From an uncultured Tolumonas sp. (GTDB taxonomy: Bacteria > Pseudomonadota > Gammaproteobacteria > Enterobacterales > Aeromonadaceae), in the NCBI RefSeq assembly GCF_963556105.2, contig NZ_OY829944.1, positions 1,399,501 through 1,463,500 of the forward strand: 64,000 nucleotides of DNA. The letters run 5' to 3'. Every line of letters starts with the position of its first letter. Positions within the stretch are counted from its first letter, which is position 1. Below, one piece after another: positions 26,344 to 35,127 of the stretch. The notes under the pieces are model-generated. The model did no database searches. It saw only the letters and a list, made by a program, of their open reading frames with translations, and was not told the origin of the DNA. Made by a program: the position numbers and the translations under genes.

Positions 26344-27737
26344 CCTTCGTTTATTTTGCGGTTTTTCGATTTAGCCATGTTGATTTGGTCGTCTAGCTTA
26401 TTCATGAACTTAATGTATTTTTCAGTGGTTGACGTGCTTGCGTGTCCCATTAATTCAGCTAATTCATCCATCAGAAAGTCATAGCCAACAGCACGTTTTT
26501 GCGACGCTTGCCAAAGCCAATGAGTTGCAAAGGTAGAACGTAAATCATGGATACGGTAGTACCAAGTAGGGTCCATTTCACGGATCTGTTTTCGAAGGTT
26601 TGAAAAGTGTGTTTCTAGGGTGTTGCCTGAATAGGGGATACCTTTATTCGAAATAAATAGATATTCAACGGTATCTAAGATCTCACCCGACTGAATAAGC
26701 GCATTGCATTTGTTTAGGTTCGTAAGTCGTGCGTTACTTTCTTTGTATATCTCTAGCTCTTCGTACAGCTCAATAGGAATTTCTACGGTACGAGGTTTGC
26801 TGCCTTTTGTGCGAATAATTTTGACTGGTACTACATCTAAATCACAGTAGTCTGCCTTTCCTATGTCGTGAGCGGGGAAATGAATGGCTTCGTCAATTCT
26901 AAGTCCTGCCTCGATACATAGCCGAAAGATTAATCCTGTCGCCTTCGGGAGTGAATTGACATATTCATTAAATAAAGCTTTGTGCTCAGGGTGCATAGGC
27001 TTTAGCTTTTTATGGGCGGGAGTATTTTCTTTTTTTGGAAACATCTTCATGATATTGGACGTTTCATAAGTTCGTTTAGAACCTGACTTTGTGTGAGCCA
27101 ACATATCGTGCTGATTTAACTCTGGATACACTGTTCCAGTTGTGTAGTGGGTAACAACATTTTGATCGTTATTTTTAATGTAGCCGAACCGTTGCATCCA
27201 CTTATAGAATCCAATTACGGCACTCATATAACTTCTAGCTGTCGATAAACTAAAAGCTTCATTGCCATTAGCACCTTCAATATTATTGCAGTTAGCAAGT
27301 AGAAACTCAGCAAATCGCCAAGGTGCACCTTCCTCTTCATACTTCGATAGGGCTTTATAAGTTAAATATTCAGGTGGTATTTCATTACCATCTTCATCAA
27401 CTTGAGTGTAGTGAGTTGAATCTAAATAACGAGTAAAAGCCAGCAAGCCTTTCGCAATTGGGTCAGTGTCTTTGACAGCACCTTCACCACGCAATTTAGA
27501 CACGAGGTATAAGGATTGTGGGTAAACAATAGTCCCATCAGGTGCAATGATAATATCGGTTTTCTTCAGGCGTGATTCAAGGTTGGAAGGGGAGAGGTAG
27601 GGAGAGAGAGTCACTTCTCCAGATTCAGTATTGATACTCGTTGAAATTTTTAGCTTTGCTAATGTATCTACCATTATGGAAAGCAGTCGGTAGTCATCAT
27701 AAATATCAGCATATTTGTCTTCATGCGTTTTTATCAC
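26334..27737 (-). CDS. Tyrosine recombinase/integrase, first of the trio (467 residues)
   Basis: A phage-type integrase with a complete active site: Arg in CIEAGLRIDEAIHFP, H-x-x-R in RIHDLRSTFATHWLW, and H…Y in LMGHASTSTTEKYIKF. An N-terminal SAM-like core-binding region precedes it (…WRFAEFLLANC…ARSYMSAVIGFYKWM). It starts about 90 bases from the island's right junction and is the first gene of the recombination operon, with the two tandem repeats between it and the junction. In Tn554-like systems this position is TnpA. Confidence 0.9.
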   Translation of the reverse strand: MIKTHEDKYADIYDDYRLLSIMVDTLAKLKISTSINTESGEVTLSPYLSPSNLESRLKKTDIIIAPDGTIVYPQSLYLVSKLRGEGAVKDTDPIAKGLLAFTRYLDSTHYTQVDEDGNEIPPEYLTYKALSKYEEEGAPWRFAEFLLANCNNIEGANGNEAFSLSTARSYMSAVIGFYKWMQRFGYIKNNDQNVVTHYTTGTVYPELNQHDMLAHTKSGSKRTYETSNIMKMFPKKENTPAHKKLKPMHPEHKALFNEYVNSLPKATGLIFRLCIEAGLRIDEAIHFPAHDIGKADYCDLDVVPVKIIRTKGSKPRTVEIPIELYEELEIYKESNARLTNLNKCNALIQSGEILDTVEYLFISNKGIPYSGNTLETHFSNLRKQIREMDPTWYYRIHDLRSTFATHWLWQASQKRAVGYDFLMDELAELMGHASTSTTEKYIKFMNKLDDQINMAKSKNRKINEGWA

Positions 27738-27764
27738 AAAACAACCCTCGATATGTTACCCACA

Positions 27765-27817
27765 TATCAAAGATAGATTTGTCATAAAAAATATCAAGGA
27801 TTTTTGTCATAAAAAAA
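27765..27817. repeat. Tandem imperfect repeats at the island right end
   Basis: Two units beginning tatcaa(a/g)ga and ending ttgtcataaaaa (27765-27790, 27792-27817) lie immediately inside the bcp junction. The motif aaagatagattt at 27769-27780 is the inverted partner of 297-308 at the left end. These are the expected place for recombinase binding. Confidence 0.55.
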
Positions 27818-28160
27818 TTCTAAGGATGAATTTCTTAAGCCCCCAAACACCGAATGCATCGGCGACTTTATGTTCTTCATCCGCTAATAACGTGAAATTT
27901 AGTTCATCACGCGCTTCAAATTTTTTCAGTCTCATAGAGCTATCAGGGCTGATACCCAGCACAACTAAATTGCGTTGTTCCAACTCAGTTTTACTGTCAC
28001 GCAATGCACAAGCTTGTGTGGTACAACCCGGTGTCATTGCTTTCGGATAGAAATAAACCAGTACCTTTTTCCCCTGTAATGAACTTAATTTAACTACTGT
28101 GCCATTCTGGTCTGGTAATTCAAAATCAGGGGCAACAGTTCCCGCTGTTAATCGATTCAT
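27807..28160 (-). pseudogene. bcp: bcp 5' fragment, interrupted by the island
   Basis: Its first 111 residues are a normal Bcp N-terminus with C46 and C51 (TPGCTTQAC, the classic pair of E. coli-type Bcp) and continue to FGVWGLKKF. The next six residues and the stop come from island DNA. It keeps its promoter and start, so a truncated protein with both cysteines but without the last strand and helix may be made; it is unlikely to fold fully. The missing 44 residues are at 109-243. It is divergent from dapA, as expected for the native locus. Confidence 0.9.
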
Positions 28161-28324
28161 TTTTATATCCTTATTGGTATTTTAAAGCGTAAAAAATATC
28201 ATAATAACAATACGCTACTCATGTGAGATCAGATCAGCATTTTAGTCTTGGAACCGCGTTTTGCCTTGTTTTTGTGTATGGGGCGCCGTACCATTGGCTG
28301 CTTGTAAAATGGAGTCTGTGCTTT

Positions 28325-29203
28325 ATGTTAACCGGTAGTCTCGTTGCTCTGATCACTCCAATGAACCGCTCTGGTTCTGTTGACTGGCCAGCGTTAGAAC
28401 AGTTAGTGGAATATCATATTCAAGCTGGTACTGATGCTTTAGTTGTAGCTGGGACAACCGGAGAATCGGTGACCTTAAGCGAAGATGAACTCTTTACTCT
28501 CTTTGATAGAACACTTGAATATTGTAATGGACGCATTCCAGTCATTGCTGGTTGTGGCTCAAACAATACCGCGCATGCTAAAGAACTGGCTAAGCAGATC
28601 AGTAAACTTGGTGTGACAGCGGGCCTTTCTGTGACGCCATACTATAATAAACCTACCCAAGAGGGGTTATACCAGCACTACGCTGCGATCGGCGAATACA
28701 GTGGGTTGCCTCAAATTTTATATAATGTGCCTGGTCGTACCGGATGTGATTTAAAGCCTGAAACGGTTGCTCGTCTGGCGGGTAATTTTGGTATCTGTGG
28801 CGTTAAAGAAGCTACAGGTAATTTATCTCGCGTTGCCCAATTGCGTGAATTATGTGGGCGAAACTTTGCACTTTACAGCGGTGATGATGCTACCGCTTGT
28901 GAATTTATGTTAAAAGGTGGCAATGGGGTTATTTCGGTGACCGCAAATATTGCAGCAAATGAAATGAGCCGTCTGTGTACTTATGCGCTGGCTGGTAATC
29001 AATGCGCTGCATTGGAAATTGATGAACGTTTACGACCACTTCATCAAGAACTGTTTATTGAATCTAACCCGATTCCTGTAAAATGGGCAGCCGCCAGAAT
29101 GGGGCTAATAAATTATGCCGATTTACGCCTGCCATTGACTTTGCTGTCCTCTACGGCACAAGCAATAGTTGAAGCGGCACTTGTGAGAGCGGAGCTGATC
29201 TAG
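28325..29203 (+). CDS. dapA: 4-hydroxy-tetrahydrodipicolinate synthase
   Basis: 292 residues from the ATG at 28325, the standard DapA length, with TGGAG upstream; the frame is open further upstream but that part has no family similarity. The motifs are AGTTGESVTLS, the catalytic Tyr in YNVPGRTGCDL and the Schiff-base Lys in GVKEATGNL. It condenses pyruvate and aspartate semialdehyde, the first committed step of lysine and DAP synthesis. The stop is one base before bamC, so dapA-bamC form an operon as in E. coli. Confidence 0.95.
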   Translation: MLTGSLVALITPMNRSGSVDWPALEQLVEYHIQAGTDALVVAGTTGESVTLSEDELFTLFDRTLEYCNGRIPVIAGCGSNNTAHAKELAKQISKLGVTAGLSVTPYYNKPTQEGLYQHYAAIGEYSGLPQILYNVPGRTGCDLKPETVARLAGNFGICGVKEATGNLSRVAQLRELCGRNFALYSGDDATACEFMLKGGNGVISVTANIAANEMSRLCTYALAGNQCAALEIDERLRPLHQELFIESNPIPVKWAAARMGLINYADLRLPLTLLSSTAQAIVEAALVRAELI

Positions 29204-29204
29204 C

Positions 29205-30716
29205 GTGCAAAATAATAAAATGAAAATGTCCCTGTTTCCGTGCAGTATCATTTGTATCTGCGTTCTTTCTGCTTGTAGCTCTGAAGTCGAAAGAAGACAG
29301 GCTAATCGCGATTTTGACTATACCTCTGCTGTTTTGCATCCACAGTTGAAAACTCCGGCTCCATTGCAAAATCCTGCATTTTCACAAGCGTATAGTTTAC
29401 CTGTTGAAACGAGACAAGGGGCTTTGGCTCAAGACGTCGATGTTCGTCCTCCTGAACAGATCATGACCTTTGTCTCAAGTAGCCGCGCGGATAATAGCCG
29501 TGATGCTATCATACTGTGGTTTTCTGCTCGTAGTCTGAGTCAGCATATCGATGACGATCTTTGGTCATGGCTTAACGGTTACCTGACAACAAATAAGATG
29601 GCAATAACACGGCGCGATGATGCAAATAAAGTGTTAGAAACAGGCCCAGTTGCAGTCACCTTTGATGCAGAAAAAGCAGATGATATTCCACCTGCACCGG
29701 CTCAATATTATCAATTCCAAGTTAAAAGCGATCCTACTACGCATCGTGCTGGCTTAGTAGTTAAGTGGCTGCGTGCTGCTGATGAACAAGTTACACCAAC
29801 CGTTTTTGAACAACGCCACTATGCGACACGTCTGCTCAACAATGTCAGTGCATATGCGGATACTCAAGGCCGAGGACAAACTGCGGTGGCGAGTAACGGC
29901 CCTATCCAGTTACTCTTAGGACAAGAATCCGGTTCTCAAGCCATCATCGCAGAGAATGGTTTTGTTAATACTTGGCAGTGGCTACTGACAGTATTACCGA
30001 AGGCTGGTTTGCCAATAGAACAGAGTTCACAATCACAAGGTTTGATCGTATTCAATTATGAAGGCGATTCATCAACGAGTGTGATGCAGGTATTGACCTT
30101 CTGGAAACCGGTTGAACAGACAGATGGCTTAGCATTGTCGGCGGGTAAATATCGTTTACAGTTAGCTGATCGTGGTAATGAAACGTCAATTACTTTACTG
30201 GATGACAGCAATAAGCCGGTATTGGCCTCGGCCGTTGAACGTCTGCATCAGCGCCTGCTGAAATTTACGAATGTGTCTGCTACTGCTTCTGTTGTGAGCA
30301 ATAACAGTCAAGGCGCTTCAGCACAACCTGAAGTTAGTGAAAAGCCAATTCATTTGGTTAAGCTAAAAAATCAATGGGTTGCAGATGCGCCGGTTGATAA
30401 AGTGATGAATCATATGTCAGCTGATTTATCACAAATTGGCTGGATAGTGAAGGATGCCGATACAGCTGCACAGCGTATTACCGTGGAATACAAAGTGCCA
30501 GAAGGAAGCCTCTTTGATGCTTTAGCTATTTGGAAGCCATTGGCTCCGAACTATGAAGGTTTAAGTTCTGGCTCATATGTATTCCAGTTGCACCAGATGG
30601 ACAAGGGGACGCAAATTGAGCTGCAAACTGCATCACAACAAGCTGTGCCTACTGGTGTTGCAGAGCGAGTGTATCAAGCTCTGGCCAAGAAATTACTAAT
30701 GATTAATAAAAAGTAA
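29205..30716 (+). CDS. bamC: Outer-membrane assembly lipoprotein BamC, enlarged
   Basis: 503 residues. It starts at a GTG next to the dapA stop (an ATG at 29220 is possible), with a signal peptide and lipobox LSAC followed by SSEVERR. BamC is a lipoprotein of the beta-barrel assembly complex. Its place after dapA and the N-terminal lasso region fit. It is much longer than the E. coli protein (344 residues): besides two regions resembling the helix-grip domains (about 245-365 and 385-500, each with FWKP/WKP…GLS(A/S)G(K/S)Y), the part from about 85 to 225 looks like a third related unit. No other odd features. Confidence 0.88.
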   Translation: MQNNKMKMSLFPCSIICICVLSACSSEVERRQANRDFDYTSAVLHPQLKTPAPLQNPAFSQAYSLPVETRQGALAQDVDVRPPEQIMTFVSSSRADNSRDAIILWFSARSLSQHIDDDLWSWLNGYLTTNKMAITRRDDANKVLETGPVAVTFDAEKADDIPPAPAQYYQFQVKSDPTTHRAGLVVKWLRAADEQVTPTVFEQRHYATRLLNNVSAYADTQGRGQTAVASNGPIQLLLGQESGSQAIIAENGFVNTWQWLLTVLPKAGLPIEQSSQSQGLIVFNYEGDSSTSVMQVLTFWKPVEQTDGLALSAGKYRLQLADRGNETSITLLDDSNKPVLASAVERLHQRLLKFTNVSATASVVSNNSQGASAQPEVSEKPIHLVKLKNQWVADAPVDKVMNHMSADLSQIGWIVKDADTAAQRITVEYKVPEGSLFDALAIWKPLAPNYEGLSSGSYVFQLHQMDKGTQIELQTASQQAVPTGVAERVYQALAKKLLMINKK

Positions 30717-30734
30717 TTGGTGTCTTGAATCTGA

Positions 30735-30768
30735 AAAATAGGCGGGCTATATAAGTTCCGCCTATTTT
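30735..30768. terminator. Bidirectional terminator between bamC and ypfN
   Basis: An 11-bp stem (aaaataggcgg, ccgcctatttt) with a 12-nt loop, A-run before and T-run after. It ends dapA-bamC on the plus strand and overlaps the stop of the small ypfN-like gene on the minus strand. Confidence 0.85.
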
Positions 30769-30914
30769 TTTTCATCTTCATCAGCCGGTATTTTTCTAAT
30801 TTTATCTTTATATTTGGGTAATTCTTTTTCCAATCGTTTCATGTCTTTTATGGCATTCATAAATAAACCAAGCAAAAAAAGTAATGGAATGCCGATTATT
30901 AGCCATAGACTCAT
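30762..30914 (-). CDS. ypfN: Small membrane protein, YpfN (DUF2897)-like
   Basis: 50 residues: one N-terminal membrane helix ([20 protein letters not shown]) followed by AIKDMKRLEKELPK and a charged tail. E. coli YpfN has the same plan, including the NVIKDLKR-type turn, and also lies just past dapE. The ATG overlaps the stop of the M15 peptidase gene (ATGA), so it is translationally coupled. Function is unknown. The stop codon lies in the terminator stem. Confidence 0.7.
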   Translation of the reverse strand: MSLWLIIGIPLLFLLGLFMNAIKDMKRLEKELPKYKDKIRKIPADEDEKK

Positions 30915-31597
30915 AAGTTGTGATTCTCACTAATATTTATGATAAATCGTGTCCAGATCTGCGGTAAATGATGCAAAACTTGTGTCGTTTCTTCTATGTC
31001 ATTTTGTATTAATACATCATGTAACATTTCAAGCGTGAATTGTTCTTGTAATAGTTTAGCCTCGGGATAATAGCTGAGATGCCATGCTTCAGGTGCGACC
31101 CCACCTCTATCTGTGACGTATGGTCGGAAAAAACCGAATGCATGCATATTGTTATCAAGCCATGCGGTCAGCTGAGCAAAATAGCCATTTGTAACGTCAT
31201 ATTCAGCAGGCGTTAATTGCAATTTTTGTCCTGCAGGCAACAAATCAGGCGCATAAACATCCAGGTCAGTCCCCCAGTGATGCCGACTGGCACCAGGCAG
31301 AGCACTCCATCTTAAAATGGCAAAAATCCGTTCCTGCGGTGATAACTGCCTCCAATTCGAGATCGGGAGCCCTGTACTATCAAGAACGATATTTTGCCCT
31401 CGATATTTACGATTCCAGATCTGAGTTTGTCGTTCGAACGAACGATAACTGGAGGCGATAGCAATGTTTAGTCCATCAGCTAAAGCAGCTTGCGACATAT
31501 TCTGCAAAGCGGCTGCAGTGGCTGCTGTTAAAAAATGCCCTGGAGTCACAGGGCATAACGCGGAGTCATCTAATCCGACTAATTTGCGATTAATCAT
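30911..31597 (-). CDS. M15-family D-alanyl-D-alanine carboxypeptidase (VanY-like)
   Basis: About 228 residues from the ATG at 31597 (a TTG six bases upstream is possible). The zinc and catalytic motifs of peptidase M15B are present: [12 protein letters not shown] (SxHxxGxAxD type) near residue 106 and EAWHLSY near 178. It would trim D-Ala from peptidoglycan stem peptides. No signal peptide is visible, so the site of action is unclear. It overlaps the end of dapE by 8 bases; this pairing is common in related gammaproteobacteria. Confidence 0.85.
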   Translation of the reverse strand: MINRKLVGLDDSALCPVTPGHFLTAATAAALQNMSQAALADGLNIAIASSYRSFERQTQIWNRKYRGQNIVLDSTGLPISNWRQLSPQERIFAILRWSALPGASRHHWGTDLDVYAPDLLPAGQKLQLTPAEYDVTNGYFAQLTAWLDNNMHAFGFFRPYVTDRGGVAPEAWHLSYYPEAKLLQEQFTLEMLHDVLIQNDIEETTQVLHHLPQIWTRFIINISENHNL

Positions 31598-32732
31598 GCT
31601 CAACCAGCAACTGTTGCATCATGCTGTAATAGATATCACTCAGTGTCTCGAGATCGGCAACGCTAACGCATTCATTTACCTTATGGATAGTTGCATTGAT
31701 TGGACCCAATTCAACCACTTGAGCGCCTGTTGGCGCGATAAAACGACCATCAGAGGTGCCACCGGAGGTTGATAATTCAGTGGTTCGCCCAGTTACCGTT
31801 TGGATCGCTTTTTGTGTTGCCTCGACGAGTTTTCCCGAGCCGGTTAAAAAAGGCTGGCCGCTTAATGTCCATTTCAGCTCATAACGCAGACCATGGCGGT
31901 CGAGCAATTCACAGACCTGTTGCTTTATTTGTGCGTCGGTAAGTTCTGTACTGTAGCGGAAATTGAATTGCACTTGTAACTCACCTGGGATCACATTTGA
32001 TGCACCAGTACCAGCATTGATGTTTGCGATCTGAAAGCTGGTTGCGGGGAAAAATTCATTTCCGGCATCCCATTGTTTAGCGGAAAGTTCAGCCAGCGCA
32101 GGCATGGCAAGGTGGACTGGGTTTTCAGCGAGGTGAGGGTAAGCAACATGCCCCTGAACACCATAAATGGTCAAGTCGCCGGTTAATGAACCACGACGAC
32201 CGTTTTTGACTACATCGCCAATCGCATTGGTTGATGATGGCTCACCAACCAGGCACCAGGTGATTTTTTCCTGACGAGCTTCTAATGTTTCAATAACTTT
32301 GGGAGTGCCATTAATAAATGGGCCTTCTTCATCGCTGGTGATAAGAAAAGCTATTGACCCATTATGTGCCGGATAATCAACCACAAAGCGCTGAACGGCA
32401 GCCAGCATTGATGCGATAGAGCCTTTCATATCTGCCGCCCCGCGGCCATACAAAACGCCATCAATAATAGTTGGTGTAAAAGGGGGGGTGTGCCATTTAT
32501 TTTCTGGTCCGGGTGGAACAACATCCGTATGACCGGCAAAACAGAATAATGGTCCTGATGTTCCTTTTCTTGCCCACAGATTCGTCGTGTCATGAAATAC
32601 CATTGGTTCAATGGTGAATCCCAATGGCGCCAAAAACTCAGCCATTAGTTGCTGACAACCTTCATCTACTGGGGTTACAGAAGGACGTGCGATCAAATCC
32701 TTAGCCAGAGACAAAACAAGAGAATCGGTCAT
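31590..32732 (-). CDS. dapE: Succinyl-diaminopimelate desuccinylase
   Basis: 380 residues from the ATG at 32732, with AAGGA six bases upstream. An M20 metallo-hydrolase with ligands in [11 protein letters not shown] (H68, D70), GRGAADMKG (catalytic Asp and metal-bridging Asp) and TSDEEGP; the C-terminal [12 protein letters not shown] holds the last histidine. It removes succinate from N-succinyl-LL-DAP in lysine and peptidoglycan synthesis. The upstream yffB and downstream ypfN-like genes match the E. coli order. Confidence 0.95.
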   Translation of the reverse strand: MTDSLVLSLAKDLIARPSVTPVDEGCQQLMAEFLAPLGFTIEPMVFHDTTNLWARKGTSGPLFCFAGHTDVVPPGPENKWHTPPFTPTIIDGVLYGRGAADMKGSIASMLAAVQRFVVDYPAHNGSIAFLITSDEEGPFINGTPKVIETLEARQEKITWCLVGEPSSTNAIGDVVKNGRRGSLTGDLTIYGVQGHVAYPHLAENPVHLAMPALAELSAKQWDAGNEFFPATSFQIANINAGTGASNVIPGELQVQFNFRYSTELTDAQIKQQVCELLDRHGLRYELKWTLSGQPFLTGSGKLVEATQKAIQTVTGRTTELSTSGGTSDGRFIAPTGAQVVELGPINATIHKVNECVSVADLETLSDIYYSMMQQLLVEHD

Positions 32733-32756
32733 GCACAATCCTTATTCATTACCTAA

Positions 32757-33104
32757 TTAATTATTCAGTGTGTTATACGCAAGCTCAGAAAATCCGATCA
32801 ATGTTTGATGCTGGGATATCAAGACTGGGCGCTTGATCAGTAGGGGATGAGCTAACATCAATGCTACTGCTTGGGTTTCATCAGCAATCGTTTTTTCTGT
32901 CGGAGATAATTCCCGGAAGGTTTTACTTTGTTTGTTGAGTAATTTTTCCCAACCTGCCGAATGGCACCATTGCGCTATCTGGGCTTCAGTGGGGGGAGTC
33001 TGTTTAAAATCAATGAATTCAAAAGTAATATTATTTTGTTTTAACCAAGTTTGAGCTTTTTTGACACTATCGCAAGTTTTGATGCCATACAGAGTGATTG
33101 CCAT
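32757..33104 (-). CDS. yffB: ArsC/Spx-family protein YffB
   Basis: 115 residues with the thioredoxin-like ArsC fold and a single N-terminal cysteine (GIKTCDSVKKA). The RPVL and FSE blocks of the family are present near the C-terminus. Biochemical role unsettled; glutathione-dependent redox activity has been proposed for the family. Four bases separate it from the yciN-like gene upstream, and it precedes dapE, as in E. coli. Confidence 0.88.
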   Translation of the reverse strand: MAITLYGIKTCDSVKKAQTWLKQNNITFEFIDFKQTPPTEAQIAQWCHSAGWEKLLNKQSKTFRELSPTEKTIADETQAVALMLAHPLLIKRPVLISQHQTLIGFSELAYNTLNN

Positions 33105-33107
33105 GCT

Positions 33108-33353
33108 TTACTCCAATGTATATTGCGGGGAAAGAGCCTGCGCTAATCCTTTATAGACATTAAATACAGCAGTAGTTTTTGCAGTCGGTAAACCTTGGTC
33201 ATCAAGGAAGTATTCACCTTTGAAGACTAAAACGCCTGATTTCTCGTTAACATCGGTTACAGCCATGCCAGCCAGATAGTCATCATGCTCTTTCATGATC
33301 TCGTTTGCCAATTCAAGCAGAGATGCCTTAGCGATAGGTTCTTTAGTTTCCAT
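33108..33353 (-). CDS. yciN: YciN-family small protein (DUF2498)
   Basis: 81 residues strongly resembling E. coli YciN: HDDYLAGM, GVLVFKGEYFLDDQGLPTAK and TAVFNVYK match the family throughout. A small soluble protein of unknown function. It leads the yciN-yffB-dapE group and is separated from ompA by a terminator. Confidence 0.88.
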   Translation of the reverse strand: METKEPIAKASLLELANEIMKEHDDYLAGMAVTDVNEKSGVLVFKGEYFLDDQGLPTAKTTAVFNVYKGLAQALSPQYTLE

Positions 33354-33380
33354 ATATAACCTCTGGTATGTATATCAAAA

Positions 33381-33410
33381 CAAAACCGCACATAAAGCGC
33401 GGTTTTGTTG
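33381..33410 (-). terminator. ompA terminator
   Basis: A 9-bp stem (caaaaccgc, gcggttttg) with a loop of about 9 nt lies 20 bases past the ompA stop, ending in a T-run on the minus strand. Confidence 0.8.
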
Positions 33411-33429
33411 TCAGACAGTAGGTAAAGGA

Positions 33430-34461
33430 TTATTTAACTACTACAGTCTTGCTACCTTTCACTTCAACGTTTACGCGACGATCAGGAGCCAAACAAACGA
33501 TCAGATCTTTCTTCGCTTTGATTGCGTTACAGCTTGCTGGGCTTATTGGATCTGCTTTGCCACGACCAACAGCAGTGATACGAGTAGCAGACAGACCTTT
33601 AGAAGTCAGGAAGCTAGATACGCTCTTAGCGCGATCTTGAGACAGTTTCAGGTTATAACCGTCAGAACCGATGCGGTCTGTGTAACCATAAACAACGATG
33701 TTTTTATCGTTCATCTTCAGAGTCTGGATTTGGTTATACAGCTTGCTCAGTGCAGACACACCTGCTGGTTTCAGTGTGGCTTTATTGAAATCAAACAGCA
33801 CATCTGAAGTCAGAGTAAAAGTTTTAGTTTCTTGCACTGGTTGTGGCGCTGGCGCTGGAGCTGCAACTGGAGCAGGTGCTGGAGTTACAACAGGAGCAGG
33901 TTCGCTAGTGCGAGTTGGGTAATAAACTACGTCCAGATTTACGTTCTGGCTGTCAGTCTCGCCAGTTTTAGCGTCGCCCACACGATCAATGATGCGATAA
34001 CGTAGTTGCAGATCAACCGGATCTGATACGCGGTAAGCCAGCCCAGCACCAAAAATTGGTGATGTGCCGTGGTCGTTTACATTGGTTGCTTCGTTGTCCA
34101 CTTTCCAGCGCATAACACCGACTTCACCTAATAGTGACAGATCGTCAGTCAGAGGATAACGTGGTATTAAAGACAAGTTTGCGCCGTGTGATTTGAAACG
34201 GCCGCCGTCTACACGGCCATTGCCCAGCCAGTTATAGCCAGCTTCAGCACCTAAAAATTCGTTGAAGGTGTAGCCACCAAAAACATGAGCTGTTGGTGTG
34301 CTGCTTTTGGTTGCAGTACCAACATCACCCAGATCAGAGTAGTTATTCCAACCGAAACCAGTACCCAAGAATGCGCCTTCTGCATCGTTAGCAAATGCAG
34401 TCATTGATACTGCAGATGCTACAAAACCGGCAACGATTGTTAATGCCACTGCTTTTTTCAT
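33430..34461 (-). CDS. ompA: OmpA-family outer-membrane porin
   Basis: 343 residues: signal peptide (MKKAVALTIVAGFVASAVSMTAFA), an 8-strand barrel domain (about 26-185), a Pro/Ala linker (about 190-212, PAPVVTPAPAPVAAPAP) and a C-terminal OmpA peptidoglycan-binding domain with VYGYTDRIGSD, LSQDRAKSV and DRRVNVEV. A cysteine pair in the last domain (SCNAIKAKKDLIVC) matches enterobacterial and Aeromonas OmpA. GGAGA precedes the ATG. The upstream gap of over 300 bases gives room for a long 5' leader. Confidence 0.95.
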   Translation of the reverse strand: MKKAVALTIVAGFVASAVSMTAFANDAEGAFLGTGFGWNNYSDLGDVGTATKSSTPTAHVFGGYTFNEFLGAEAGYNWLGNGRVDGGRFKSHGANLSLIPRYPLTDDLSLLGEVGVMRWKVDNEATNVNDHGTSPIFGAGLAYRVSDPVDLQLRYRIIDRVGDAKTGETDSQNVNLDVVYYPTRTSEPAPVVTPAPAPVAAPAPAPQPVQETKTFTLTSDVLFDFNKATLKPAGVSALSKLYNQIQTLKMNDKNIVVYGYTDRIGSDGYNLKLSQDRAKSVSSFLTSKGLSATRITAVGRGKADPISPASCNAIKAKKDLIVCLAPDRRVNVEVKGSKTVVVK

Positions 34462-34785
34462 GATTGTCTCCAGATTATGCTCGGAAAGATCCGATAAGGT
34501 TCGACATATTCATTATCTCTCAGACGTTCAATTATGCAAGATTCAACTGCGATAGATGCAAAAATGTTACACAGCCCACAATTTTAACTGTCGCGAGTAT
34601 CCTCCTTGATAGTATAGATGTTTACGCGAGGTTATTTAGAGATTAATATGTGCCGCTTTTATACATTATAAAAATACAGACTATAATAAAGCTATAATAA
34701 TGTGGAGCCGGATAAAGCTGTTGAACACCAAAGGTAGAGTAATTATTGGTAACAGCGAAAAATTCGCAAATGCGTGAGGAAACAT
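34462..34785. other. ompA/XRE intergenic region
   Basis: 324 bases without a gene, holding the divergent control regions of ompA (minus) and the small HTH gene (plus). A tataat at 34682-34687 could serve the HTH gene. I see no riboswitch or clear operator. Confidence 0.4.
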
Positions 34786-35055
34786 ATGAGTCTCGCTCCT
34801 GTGTCTGTTGGTCAAAAAATCCGTCATATTCGTGAAACAATGGGGCTTAGCCGTCCGAAATTTGCGGAACTGCTTGGCGTGCCACCAACTACACTGAAAA
34901 ACTATGAATTAGGTTATCGTGAGGTTGGCGGAGCTTTTCTGGTGGCTTTGGCACATCAGGAACAGCTGCATAAATTCACTTTATGGCTATTGTCAGACAA
35001 AATTGCCCCTGAAATCGGCCAGATAAGTCCTGCAGAATACGTAGTTCAAAAGTAA
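34786..35055 (+). CDS. Small HTH (XRE-like) regulator
   Basis: 89 residues from the ATG at 34786 (GAGGA upstream). The helix-turn-helix is IRHIRETMGLSRPKFAELLGVPPTTLKNYELGYREVG. A tail of about 40 residues follows. It is a probable DNA-binding regulator of unknown target, divergent from ompA, and monocistronic with its own terminator. Confidence 0.75.
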   Translation: MSLAPVSVGQKIRHIRETMGLSRPKFAELLGVPPTTLKNYELGYREVGGAFLVALAHQEQLHKFTLWLLSDKIAPEIGQISPAEYVVQK

Positions 35056-35069
35056 GCCGATTTGGATTG

Positions 35070-35103
35070 AAAAAGAGCCAGTTTTTGACTGGCTCTTTTT
35101 GTT
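35070..35103 (+). terminator. Terminator after the HTH gene
   Basis: An 11-bp stem (aaaagagccag, ctggctctttt) with a 7-nt loop and T-run, 15 bases past the stop at 35053-35055. The A-run on the left could also serve the opposite strand. Confidence 0.85.
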
Positions 35104-35127
35104 TGTCTGTTCGGCGATTTTATTACA

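Larger units (their letters stand above)
244..27826. mobile_element. 27.6-kb genomic island integrated in bcp
   Basis: The element interrupts bcp. On the left the host reads …acccat then island A-run DNA; on the right island DNA ends …aaggat and host gaatttct resumes. Its right end encodes three recombinase-type proteins and a small partner, all transcribed inward from that end. A complete, divergent bcp lies beside them. Both ends carry the inverted subterminal motif aaatctatcttt, and the right end has two imperfect tandem repeats (27765-27790 and 27792-27817, core ttgtcataaaa). Cargo includes a type I RM system, a defence reverse transcriptase and a metabolic operon. Multi-recombinase elements such as Tn554 also use a fixed target gene and make no long duplication, which fits the lack of a clear repeat here. 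The exact end bases are uncertain by a few positions. Confidence 0.85.

Noticed and set aside
244-27826. Island considered a prophage
   Set aside because: No capsid, tail, terminase, lysis or phage replication genes are visible; only regulators and recombinases, which fit a non-phage island.
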